This document shows, piece by piece, positions 1-8,641 of a DNA stretch of 11,392 nt. The notes beneath the pieces are model-generated. The model was not told the origin of the DNA and searched no databases. It was given only the letters and a program-made list of their open reading frames with translations. A program made the translations under genes and the position numbers. The stretch is from positions 1 through 11,392 of the forward strand of contig LSSL01000188.1 of the NCBI GenBank assembly GCA_001953115.1, in the 5' to 3' direction. The DNA is from Smittium mucronatum. Taxonomy: Eukaryota > Kickxellomycota > Harpellomycetes > Harpellales > Legeriomycetaceae. Numbering within the stretch: the first letter of the stretch is position 1; every line of letters starts with the position of its first letter.

Positions 1-153
1 TATAAATATAAATATAAATATAAATATAAATATAAATATAAATATAAATATAAATATAAATATAAATATAAATATAAATATAAATATAAATATAAATATA
101 AATATAAATATAAATATAAATATAAATATAAATATAAATATAAATATAAATAT
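1..153. repeat. TATAAA hexamer microsatellite
   Basis: The first 150 bases are 25 uninterrupted copies of TATAAA, followed by TAT before the sequence becomes non-repetitive. No copy differs from the others. The array begins at base 1, so its true length is unknown. It is a simple-sequence repeat. Nothing shows it to be a telomere, because the unit lacks the G-rich strand of known telomeric repeats. Every copy matches the TATA-box core, but no gene start lies close downstream. Confidence 0.97.
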
Positions 154-1192
154 CTTATTCTCAGTTAGATTTATATATAAATTCTTAGTATTTTTAATAA
201 AAATCAAATATGAAAATTTTTTATAGCATAAACATTAAATGAATTTTATTTCAATAAAATGAGCCGGAATTTAAACTTATTCAATCTTTATTTTAAATGG
301 TTTTTATAATCAAATTCCGGTAATTTCTGTATTATTAATATGAAAATTTTTAAATAGCTTATTTTGATAGAAAAACACAATAAAATAAAAAAATGTTTGA
401 AATTATATTAGTTATTAAATGAACCTGAAGAATTCAATATCTTATATAAATATATATGCAAAAAGAATTCATACATTCTCAAATCTCAATAAATAAAGTC
501 AATCGTTATTTGGATTTCTAAAATCTTTGAAAACTTGAAAACTTATTTGTTTCGATTATGATTATTGCTAATATCTATCCTTTATTTATTATAAATATGG
601 AATTTTGTTGGTAGCCTACTATGAATCATCAAATTAGAATACTATTTTTAGCTATTTTTAATAAAGTTTACATCAAAAACAAATCCAAAAATCAGAAATA
701 ACAATTAGTCCTACTAGAATTGGTATAAATTACTGGCGGCTATAGAACTAAGAAGGAATTTAAAATAAGAAAAATTGCCACCAACTATATTAGAATCTGC
801 TATTGCAAAAAACCGAAGATTTTCAACTAAGTTTAATTTGGCGGGGATATTTATAACTATTTTAATATTTTTAGTAACTGAAATTTATGATAATGATAGG
901 ATTAATGTGTAGATTCATTTATTTATTACGCTCTAAAATTAAATAGTGAAATTTTTAAAATAGTTACACTACATTTTTTAATCTATAATTTTCAACATCG
1001 GGTTTTGAGCATCTCGAAATTTATTTTGAAGTATAGAATAATCTTAAGAAATAGGAAAGGTATAACAGTACCTTAGAGATACTTATAAGCTAAAAAAATA
1101 TAATATATACACTTGCTTCTAATTATTGGATTAGTTTTATAAACTTAATATTACCTATTCAAAACAATATGCGTAGGCTTTTAATTAAACAG
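154..1192. other. AT-rich stretch with no supported gene
   Basis: No convincing gene is seen. The longest suggestive frame is on the minus strand from about 884 to a stop at 714-716. It is 56 codons without a methionine start, preceded by a TTTCAG that could be a splice acceptor, and reads as a hydrophobic, Ser/Asn-containing peptide. A frame of this length is expected by chance several times in DNA this AT-rich, so it is not called. A 26-codon ATG frame near 621 on the plus strand is likewise unremarkable. Confidence 0.6.
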
Positions 1193-1622
1193 ATGTTTGC
1201 GTGATTTTAAAAAAAATCACTCTAACCTGTGAAATTTGCAACAAAACAAATAAATATAAAGACTTTCTTAATTTAATACCACAAACATGGATTGTACAAA
1301 TATTTGAGTGCCGTTATCTAAAAATATACGAAATAATATAGCATGGAAAATACATATAAAATACCGAATTCTAAGAATCCGGAACGAGTGGGAAAAAATA
1401 CCACTAAAAGCTGATTTTAGGAAGAAAAAAACTTCAATTGAACCCGAACCCGAATCCGAATTAAAAACAATTTATGCTCTTTTTTTAAAATTTATTATTT
1501 ACCTTTTGGAAACAATATTTACTTTATTTAAAATTAGTATTCTATATTTTTTATATATTACAATCGCAAAACTCAAAAAAATGAAAATGAATATAAAATC
1601 ACAAAGTAAAACAGAAAATTAA
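1193..1622 (+). CDS. possible split gene, 5' end unresolved; unknown CxxC and hydrophobic protein
   Basis: The unspliced frame 1308-1622 gives 104 codons but has no ATG before its last quarter, and a TGA lies directly upstream. A better reading joins two exons across a 29-base GT..AG intron at 1313-1341. Exon 1193-1312 follows an acceptor-like AAACAG and contains a CEIC (CxxC) pair. Exon 1342-1622 follows, and the phases agree. The second part has a basic N-terminal portion, an acidic EPEPESE patch, about 35 hydrophobic residues that could form one or two membrane segments, and a Lys-rich tail. No family is recognised. The initiating exon was not found. Internal phase agreement and the acidic patch favour a real gene; the very short intron and lack of homology argue for caution. 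Confidence 0.33.
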
Positions 1623-2240
1623 AAACAAAAAGTTTCTTCTGCTTTCACTTAACCATTAACTAACCATTAAATCAGTCGAAAAATGAAAACACACCCTTTT
1701 CTGGATTCGCTTAAAGTGTATAAATCGAGGTTTTTAAAAATAAAGATTCTAAAAATTCAAAGCAATTAAAAATTACCCGACATCTTAAGTTAAAGCCAAA
1801 AAATTATCCGCCCCGCCCAAAATTAGCGAGAAATTTTTAGATTCTTTGTGCTATCTTATTTCACTTTCACAAAGAAGTAGCCACAAAAGTGTAATAGAAT
1901 TTTTTTATAAGTTATACTATTTTATAGCGATCTAAGAAAAAAAAATAGGTGATTCTGAGATGTAAAGAGGGATTTCTGATTTTATCAGTATGATAAAAAA
2001 AAATTTAGGCAATTTTTTAATATTATAAGGTAAAAACTCAAAAAAATTGTATTTTAACTCAGGTTCATGTTTTAATAAATTCATAAATGTATTGTTGATA
2101 AAATATTAGCACAGTTGTGTGTAATGTAGAGTACTTATAGGGTACCCCTGGTAAAACCCGAATCTAATTTAAAAAAAAAATTCGAATTCTTTTCAAAAGG
2201 AGTGTTTAAAAGTAATATATTTCTGCTATGATGTTTTTTT
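1623..2240. other. intergenic AT-rich stretch
   Basis: No gene is supported here. The plus frame continuing from 1622 stays free of TGA to about 1970 but is broken repeatedly by TAA and TAG. It includes a 28-codon ATG frame at about 1683. This is treated as chance or as 3' untranslated sequence. The right part is downstream of the minus-strand gene that ends at 2241. Confidence 0.5.
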
Positions 2241-2975
2241 TTATATTGTATTGTGGGTTTTTCTCCTAGAGTGAGCTTTTGCTATTTTCCTCTTTCCTAT
2301 ATTCACCTCTTTGATTTTGAAATCACATTCTGTTACAGATAAAAGGGAAGTTCCCATAGTCTTTAAAGTGTTCTTATGGTTTACCTTAACCATCAAACAT
2401 TTATCTTCAATAAATGAATAATATTCGTCACTTCCTAAGAAATCTAAAAGAAGAATGATGGAATAATCTGTTAGTCATCAAGTAAAAAAAAATTATTAAT
2501 TTTTTTTTATTTTGTGCATGATGTACTCACAATTATTTGTATTTGACTTCTCGGTTTTGGAAGCACAGCTGTCATGCGTAGTGCTTGGAGGGCATATTTT
2601 TTCATTTAATAGGGTATCGAAATCTGAGACTGATTCAATAATAGGGTTGATATCACTTTTAAAATCTATATCAGTTTTAGTACATGTGTATAAGTTGGTC
2701 ATCTTTAGAGCAGAAATTTCAGTTTCATTGGTATGTACTAAAAATTCGATCTCAGAGTTTGAATTTTGAAACAATTTTTTACCAATAGCCTCTTTGGTAC
2801 TTTCGTTTTTATAGAAAATGTGTGCGCCATCATTATGAGGTAAAAAACTATTGTTTTTTTTCTTTAAATGCAAATTCCTTATACCAATTATATCTGATAG
2901 TTTTTTTATGGGTTTTAATAGGGCTATGAAGGCCTTCTTATGTAAATTAGAGCTAGAAATATTATTTTTAAGCAT
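2241..2975 (-). CDS. two-exon gene, protein of unknown function, 215 aa
   Basis: Exon 1 runs from ATG at 2975 down to 2531. Exon 2 runs from 2443 to the TAA at 2241-2243. The 87-base intron has a GTGAGT donor, a TGACTAAC branch-like motif and a TTCTTTTAG acceptor. The split codon (1+2 bases) restores a tyrosine. The coding length is 648 bases, exactly 216 codons. Without splicing, exon 1 reads 11 codons further to a TAA. The predicted protein is hydrophilic, rich in Ser, Asn and Lys, with a basic N-terminal 45 residues, an acidic middle and a very basic C-terminus (KRKIAKAHSRRK). No signal peptide, membrane segment or known domain is recognised. A TAG lies nine codons upstream of the ATG, supporting this start, although a TTTGCAG just before it could be an acceptor for an unseen 5' exon. 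The basic tail could suit nucleic-acid binding or nuclear targeting; that is only a guess. Confidence 0.72.
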
Positions 2976-3349
2976 TTTTATTCTGCAAATATTTTCCTCC
3001 TAATATTCGGTAGTTTTAATTTTTTCTTGATAATGTTTGGGTGTTAAAAATTTTAATACTGATACTTTATTTCGGTATTTGGGACTTCTATATTCTATTA
3101 TTTAAGATTAAAATTGTTTTAGTATTGGACTTTATGTAAATTAAAAATAAAGTTTTGTGTTTTTGTTAGGTTTTCAGTAAAATTTTATTAGGTTGGAATT
3201 ACCAATAGCTTTATAATGGAGAAGAAATATGACTGTTGGGCTTAATTATAAAAGCGAAGATATCCTCAAAAATAAGAAAGTTTATTTCAAGAATACAGAA
3301 CGCCATATGGATTTTTGATGGGTTTTTATAGCTTTTTTTAATTCATCTA

Positions 3350-3487
3350 ATGGAATCAATTATCTCTAAAAAAATTCACGTGAAAAAAATACCCAAAAAA
3401 CGCGAATATTTTTTAGAAAATGATTATGAAAGTGTCAAATTTCAATTAAATATTTGCTTTGTAGCTCTACCCAATAAATATTTATAA
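3350..3487 (+). CDS. short ORF, 45 aa, possibly a terminal exon
   Basis: ATG at 3350 to TAA at 3485-3487. The product is basic in its first half (KKIHVKKIPKKR), then has an acidic run and a hydrophobic end. The frame is open six codons further upstream to a TAG that overlaps a TTTTTATAG acceptor-like site at 3331. A phase-matched GTTTAT donor exists inside the 29-codon ATG frame that starts at 3229, which would make a two-exon product of about 68 residues. No family is recognised and the donor is weak. It may equally be a chance frame or a relic. Confidence 0.25.
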   Translation: MESIISKKIHVKKIPKKREYFLENDYESVKFQLNICFVALPNKYL

Positions 3488-5091
3488 TTGTTGGAATTCA
3501 TTCTTCTTGACTTCAAACTAACGTTTTTACATCATTAAATGTATTTGTTTTTTTTTTAAATGGGATAATGTATTTAAGTTGCATGACCCATGCTTTAACT
3601 ATAGGTTTGTGCTAACACCCATGAAGTATTATTAGAAAACGTTTCTATTTGAATAATTAAAAAGCTAACTACACATCATCCAAATATAATTTTTTCTCGA
3701 TATTTCAGTGTATGCTATTGTTTTATTTTTTTTAAAAAGAACTTCTTAAATTAAATTTAAAAAAAAATATCGAAATATGACGACATATACCTTAGTGGAT
3801 ATTACCAATAAATATGTTACGAAATTTCACGTCACAGAATCAAAAGTCAGTAGGATTAAGTAATGGATCTTTTTTTGCTGGTGGATATAATTATATTGAA
3901 GGGTAAATTTCTTACCTAGAGTAATTGCTTACGCAAACCCAAGTGCATTTTTAGCTCATAAGTCTAAGGTCAATGTAATCAATTGATATAAATCACGAAA
4001 CTTCTTAACTACTCATCCATAGGAAAATAAGCTTTTTTTTTAATGCTCTTTAAATCTACTATTTTTTGAATAAATCGTCGCTATTTTGCACAATGAAAAC
4101 TTTAGCTATAAAAGTGGATGAATTGATTCAGCTGAATTAATGGAATGTTGCAATAAACTCAATTATCTTCGAATACATCAAACCCATTTCTAAATTTGAT
4201 ATCCTCTGGTCTGAATTTAATTTAATATAAGATTTGAAACATTTCAGGTCTACAGGGTTATCAAAAAGTAGCTTCGGTTATTTAAAGCCAATCCAGAATG
4301 AATTTGATTCTATAATATATTATAGATAAAATATCAATGAGATTTTTTTATGAATAGTTCTCTTTTTTCAACGATTTCATCGGAAATGTATTGGTTTTTA
4401 GGTTATTGGTTTGATAAATAGATCTATTTATCCAACAGTGAAATGATTACAGCTTATTATAGACCCATTTCATAAATTAGGCAACTATTGCTAGTAATTT
4501 TAGAAATCTCAAAGACGAAATAAAAGCTTGAATTAAGTAGAGTCACAATATATGTTTTGTTCCATTTTTACGTCGTTAAAATTAAGAATCTGAGAAAAAA
4601 ATGATAATAGGATGAATAAATACCAAATTAATTGAGACTTTTCATTATAACAAAATCCAAAGTTACCTAATTAACTCATTAAAAAAGCAATAATAATAAT
4701 AGGATATAAAGCGTTAATTTCGATAAAAATCTGTAAGCGGAACCAACTTGGATTATAAAAGTTTAATCCAAAAAATTTTCGTATTTAAAAACAAACCTTT
4801 GGCTTAATTTATTCGCTGGTTTTTCAACCAGAGATATTAACCCATAATGAACCCTTTTTATCAATCATATTGGGGTTTGGTAATTTTTCGATATGAAAAA
4901 TACAAAAATTCTGGTATTTTTAAAGATGTCGCAAGTAAAATGAGTACCTATCATTATATTTTTTATCTTAATGTTTATTAAATACTCAGAATTAATGATG
5001 GTTGCGAGGTATATTTTTCTATTTTTTCGAGTGGTATTCGCAAAAATAAACACTTTTTTAACCAAAATTCTCATTTTACCGAATAGAAGTC

Positions 5092-5109
5092 ATATATATA
5101 TATATATAT
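5092..5109. repeat. (AT)9 dinucleotide repeat
   Basis: Nine perfect AT units in otherwise non-coding DNA. It is an ordinary microsatellite for this base composition. Confidence 0.9.
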
Positions 5110-6600
5110 TGTACAATGAATGGCTATAATCCAAACAGTCATAAATTTCAGTCACCCTTAGTTTTGATTAAAGTCTTTAAATAATTTTTATAACTCCACC
5201 CCACCCCTATATCCAAGTAAATTTAGAAACAGAAGGATACATAATAGTTAGCTATAAAAATAAAAGTATACATTTAATAAGCATTCTGAAAGTTAATTAT
5301 ATTTATAGAGTGTTTAATAAATATAAATATGATAAAAAATTTTCCATGTTATCCAGGATTCTTTTTCTTAATATATAAATAGTTGAAAATTTACTTGTGC
5401 TGGTATAATTTTATGGTGATTTAGGCTTTAGAATAAATATATCGCTTTACTTGAAGCACTAAAAATATCCAAATCATAAAACACTAATATTTGAATGATA
5501 ATATCGATAATAAATTGCAAAAATTAAATAGATATACTCAGATTTACGTTATTTCAGTGCTTTCAGTGGTTTTTAGATTATATATAGGAGATTATTTTCA
5601 AGAAAATATCTTTTTTTTCGTGTAAATCATCGGGTACATTTAAATTTATTTATATATAAGCTAATAAAAATGGAAAAACATAAAAAAATAAATTTCCAAA
5701 AAAATTTCAATAGATTATTTCTTTTTGTGTTTTTGGTTTCGAATTTCCCAATAAATTTATTTATTTTAGTTTTATATATTATGAAAGAGTAAAAATTAGG
5801 TAGGGGAGTTTTTGCTAACAAGAGAATCTCTATATGAATATCTTTTAAAAAAAATCTTTCAAATAGTAATTATTTTATTTTGGTGATTCTAGTATTCATG
5901 CAGATGAGAGTCAAGTTATGAATGGTTAATTATTTAGGTCAAAGTTTCAGTTTGGATAAATAAAATCAAACAGAAAAAATATATATGTATTTTTTGACTT
6001 ATAGAAATTTTGAATATAGTGAATTGGGTACGTCATTAAATATATTGAATGGAAAGAAATTTATAATATTGAATCTGCATATAAAAATAATAATTGAAAT
6101 TTTTGAAATATATTATCTTGGAAAGGCGAAGAAAAAGACGATTTTGAACTTAATAAATATAATTCTCAATATAAATTCAAGAAATATCGCAATAAAGTGT
6201 GTTTAACGTATATATAACTCGAAAAAACTTATTTTTGAATTTTTTTTAGAATTCATTGGCCTAAAAAAAATTTCCTCAACTTACTTCACTACTAAATTAA
6301 TTAAACAAATTATGGTTATTTTTATTAACCTTTAATTCAATTTAGGAAAAACAGTATATTAAAAATAAAATGCTGGCGTTAACCGGTACAAAAAATAGTT
6401 AAAATTTGGAAATTTATGCAAATACTGGGAAATATGTGTAGAGTCTAATTTCTACCGGTCATTTTTATCCGCAAATTTCAGGAAAATTCCAAAAAATTAT
6501 TTGAATAAAAAAATTGGCTATTTTTATTATTTTTACTTTACCTTAATTCAATGCCCTCGAGGTATGGGGTGCTAGAGCAGCAGATGGGATTTGAATGAAA

Positions 6601-6657
6601 ATTTTTTAGAATTTTTTTTTCACTTTTTTTCACTTTTTTAAATTTTTTTTAAATTAG
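6601..6657. promoter_or_regulatory. T-tract cluster upstream of a gene start
   Basis: Plus-strand runs of 6 to 10 T are separated by short spacers, including two adjacent copies of CACTTTTTT and an A3T8A3 block. The cluster lies about 75-130 bases before the ATG at 6734. Long T runs commonly keep promoters nucleosome-poor in fungi, so a promoter role for the following gene is plausible. It is inferred from position only; AT-rich drift could also produce it. Confidence 0.25.
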
Positions 6658-6733
6658 TTTTTATAACTTTTTATTAACTTTAAAATAAATTTCACTTAAA
6701 AAAAGAATAACAAAAAATACTCATTTAAACATT

Positions 6734-7188
6734 ATGTCATATCGAGACCGAATTTGTTCAGACCTGTATATTCATCGAAAAAAAACAACGTAAATTGATG
6801 CAGACATAAAATCAACAAAGATGATCCTAAATTCTCGAGTTCTTGGTATTTTTTCAGCTAACGAGATGAGTAGCCAAAGATGATGAATCAACCTGTTTTT
6901 CAATAAGGATAAATAGGTCTATATTGAGTAGTACACGAGCACATGTGGAATTTGATTTACGTCGCTTTCAAATGAAAAAATCACTTAATCCTTTAAATCA
7001 CGACGGCGTTTCCAATTTCAGGTGAGATTTATTAATTATTTTTTTAATTTTATAGAAATCCAATTAATTTTATATATGAAAAAAAGCCGACATTTAAGTA
7101 TCAGTTTAACAACTACCCAATTAATATAGAAGGAGAAATAGGTTTAGAGGATATTTTTACAGATAAAAATGCCTCTTTTCTTCATTAG
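6734..7188 (+). CDS. probable three-exon gene, small protein of unknown function, 111 aa
   Basis: Exons are read as 6734-6788, 6874-7021 and 7056-7188, ending in TAG at 7186-7188. Intron 1 is 85 bases, from GTAAAT to GATGAGTAG; an AG three bases earlier is an equally phased alternative acceptor. Intron 2 is only 34 bases, from CAG|GTGAGA to a T-rich TTTTATAG. The exon lengths (55, 148 and 133) add to 336, a whole number of codons, and all phases agree. Exons 2 and 3 have a balanced, coding-like composition that stands out from the flanks. The product begins with a basic segment (MSYRDRICSDLYIHRKK), has a charged centre with EFDLRRFQMKK, and ends with an aromatic and acidic region. No membrane segment or known domain is recognised. 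The first exon is the least certain part. Confidence 0.45.
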
Positions 7189-7842
7189 ATGTTTTTTCTA
7201 CAATCCCTATTATTTATTTTGGTATAATATATTGTTAATATTAAAAATATAGTGATTTAAGATGGATAAGAGCTTAGTTGAGGGTATCATGACCCCGAAA
7301 TCAAATGGTAATTTGAACCGGGTCATTAAATTTTACTTAATAAGAGCTTATACTTAAAAAGCTTAATAAAATTCCCTTTACCTCTATCGACTATATCACT
7401 ATTGCAATTCACAAAATATATTAAAAAAAATTCAATCAAGATATAAAATTATAGGCTAAAGCTACAAGTTTTCAAAAATGTATCAAAAAATCTTCCAAAA
7501 AAACATATCAATGCGACTATTTAGGTTCAATATTTAAATAAATAAGCCAGTACTCTTGCGAAAAATTCCCACTAAACAGTTTGTTGGATACATAGATGTG
7601 TGGAAGAGGATTAAATAAATCAAAATGAGAAACAGAAAAGATTTATTTAGAAAAAATGATATTTTATTTTATTTTCATATCACGGAATTTTTTTATTCGT
7701 TAGTAAAACACATAAATTGATTCGTCTTTTTTGTCGAAGCTGGTTCGATATAGAACATGTATTTACTAGCCTATAAATGTTCGAATGTTTATAGTAATGT
7801 TTACTTACCATTCTTGAAAAATCAACAAGATCTGTTGCTACT
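7189..7842. other. region between the small split gene and NudC
   Basis: No gene is supported firmly. A 31-codon ATG frame lies at 7262-7357. A GTAATT donor within it (7308) and an AATAAG acceptor (7344) would extend it in phase to a TAA at 7422-7424, giving about 41 residues. A plus frame at 7460-7618 reads like protein but carries an in-frame TAA at 7535-7537. The last few hundred bases must contain the NudC promoter; no clear TATA box or other element was singled out. Confidence 0.45.
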
Positions 7843-8447
7843 ATGAATAACACCGGAGGGAAAGGTAAAGTAGTTTTTTCCACTTAATTAATTTGAAAGT
7901 ATCTTTAACGACATAATTTGCTTCTATATTAAACACAGAGGAAACTTACGAGTGGACACAGACTTTGGCTGATGTTGATATAATTGTGCCTCTGCCTGTA
8001 GGCACAAAATCAAAAGATTTATCTATCATTATTAAACCCAATTCTTTAAGCGCAATCCTCAAACAATCCCAGTTTACTTTTATTGATGGAAAGTTGAAAG
8101 AATCCATTGTCAGCGACGATTCCACTTGGTCGATTTCCACTTCTTCCTCCTTAAATCAACCCATCTTGGAAATTCATTTAGAAAAACAGAATAAAATGCA
8201 ATGGTGGCCCTGTGTCGTTGAAGGCTCCAAAGAAATAGATGTATCAAAAATCGAGCCAGAAAACTCCAATTTAAGTGATTTGCCTACTGAAACAAGAGCA
8301 ATGGTGGAAAAGATGATGTTTGACCAGCGACAGAAAGCTGCGGGTAAGCCTACTAGTGATCAACTAAAAAAACAAGAAATGTTAAATAAATTCAAGCAGG
8401 CCCATCCTGAGCTGGATTTTTCAAATGCAAAGATAGACATGGAATAA
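7843..8447 (+). CDS. nudC: NudC homologue (nuclear distribution protein C), short fungal form, 176 aa
   Basis: NudC is a cytosolic co-chaperone of the p23/CS family. It works with Hsp90 to stabilise LIS1 and dynein components, and so supports nuclear movement and division. Exon 1 is only 22 bases (7843-7864). A 74-base intron (GTAAAG to ACACAG, 7865-7938) follows, then exon 2 from 7939 to the TAA at 8445-8447. The split codon gives Glu, and the joined start leads straight into the family motif YEWTQTL at residues 11-17. The CS domain covers roughly residues 11-100, with the conserved HLEK and WW (96-97) at its end. The helical tail TRAMVEKMMFDQRQK (126-140) and the closing HPELDFSNAKI are family hallmarks. 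The length is close to filamentous-fungal NudC and lacks the animal N-terminal extension. An in-frame TAA at 7795-7797 with no ATG before 7843 supports the start. It converges with the CIA30 gene downstream. Confidence 0.95.
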
Positions 8448-8484
8448 ATATATTGGACTTGTATTGTTTTTTTTTTTTTGAATT

Positions 8485-8490
8485 AATAAA
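8485..8490 (+). terminator. AATAAA polyadenylation signal for NudC
   Basis: An AATAAA lies 38 bases after the NudC stop, directly after a long T run, at a normal distance for a eukaryotic 3' end. The space before the convergent gene is only 194 bases, so the two 3' untranslated regions probably come close or overlap. Confidence 0.5.
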
Positions 8491-8641
8491 ATTCTATTGT
8501 TATTCATTAATATCAAATTTAAAGGGAAGAATCTCAATCAAAATTAAACTAAATTCTAAATCTTCAGTATTTATATATTCGTATGGAAGGGCTGCTATAA
8601 ATTTAGATATTCATTAATAAATTAGCTGGGTGAAAAGGATC

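Larger units (their letters stand above)
2976..6733. other. long AT-rich stretch with short and interrupted frames only
   Basis: No complete gene can be supported over about 3.7 kb. Short plus-strand ATG frames that read like protein are 3229-3318 (29 codons), 3350-3487 (45 codons) and 3814-3906 (30 codons). The last is followed in another frame by 3903-3986. A further frame at 4350-4523 is broken by one TAG and one TAA. Longer frames at 4865-5074 (-), 5627-5821 (-) and 5985-6206 (+) are dominated by Ile, Asn, Lys and Phe, as random AT-rich DNA would give. A small G+C-richer patch at about 6551-6598 has no assigned role. Confidence 0.55.

Noticed and set aside
1..153. Hexamer array considered as a telomere.
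   Set aside because: The unit has no G on either strand in a telomere-like pattern, and it is a perfect AT-only microsatellite.
1287..1310. TGA read as tryptophan between an ATG at 1287 and the frame from 1308.
   Set aside because: Every tryptophan in NudC and CIA30 is TGG, and CIA30 itself ends in TGA.
1308..1971. A frame broken only by TAA/TAG, with similar patterns near 4350, 7460 and 11137, suggesting TAA/TAG might encode glutamine.
   Set aside because: In NudC and CIA30 all of the roughly 19 glutamines are CAA or CAG. NudC stops at TAA three codons after its conserved end. A ciliate-like code would show TAA at many Gln positions in DNA this AT-rich.
2512..2769. 85-codon plus-strand ORF opposite the two-exon minus-strand gene.
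   Set aside because: It overlaps the better-supported gene, which has consistent splice signals on the other strand.
4865..5074. 69-codon minus-strand ORF.
   Set aside because: Composition is typical of random AT-rich sequence, with no homology signal or flanking gene signals.
5627..5821. 64-codon minus-strand ORF.
   Set aside because: Low-complexity Phe, Lys, Ile and Asn content and no supporting context.
5985..6206. 73-codon plus-strand ORF.
   Set aside because: It is dominated by Ile, Asn, Lys, Leu and Phe with no motif or splice context, and its length is within chance expectation for AT-rich DNA.
6551..6598. G+C-rich patch with GGGATTTGAAT, considered as a tRNA or small RNA gene.
   Set aside because: No cloverleaf pairing was found, and the only frame is 15 codons.
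7289..7330. B-box-like GGTTCAAAT on the minus strand, suggesting a tRNA.
   Set aside because: The flanking bases cannot form a T-arm, and no acceptor stem or anticodon arm is found.
7946..8140. 64-codon minus-strand ORF opposite NudC.
   Set aside because: It is the antisense shadow of the conserved CS domain.
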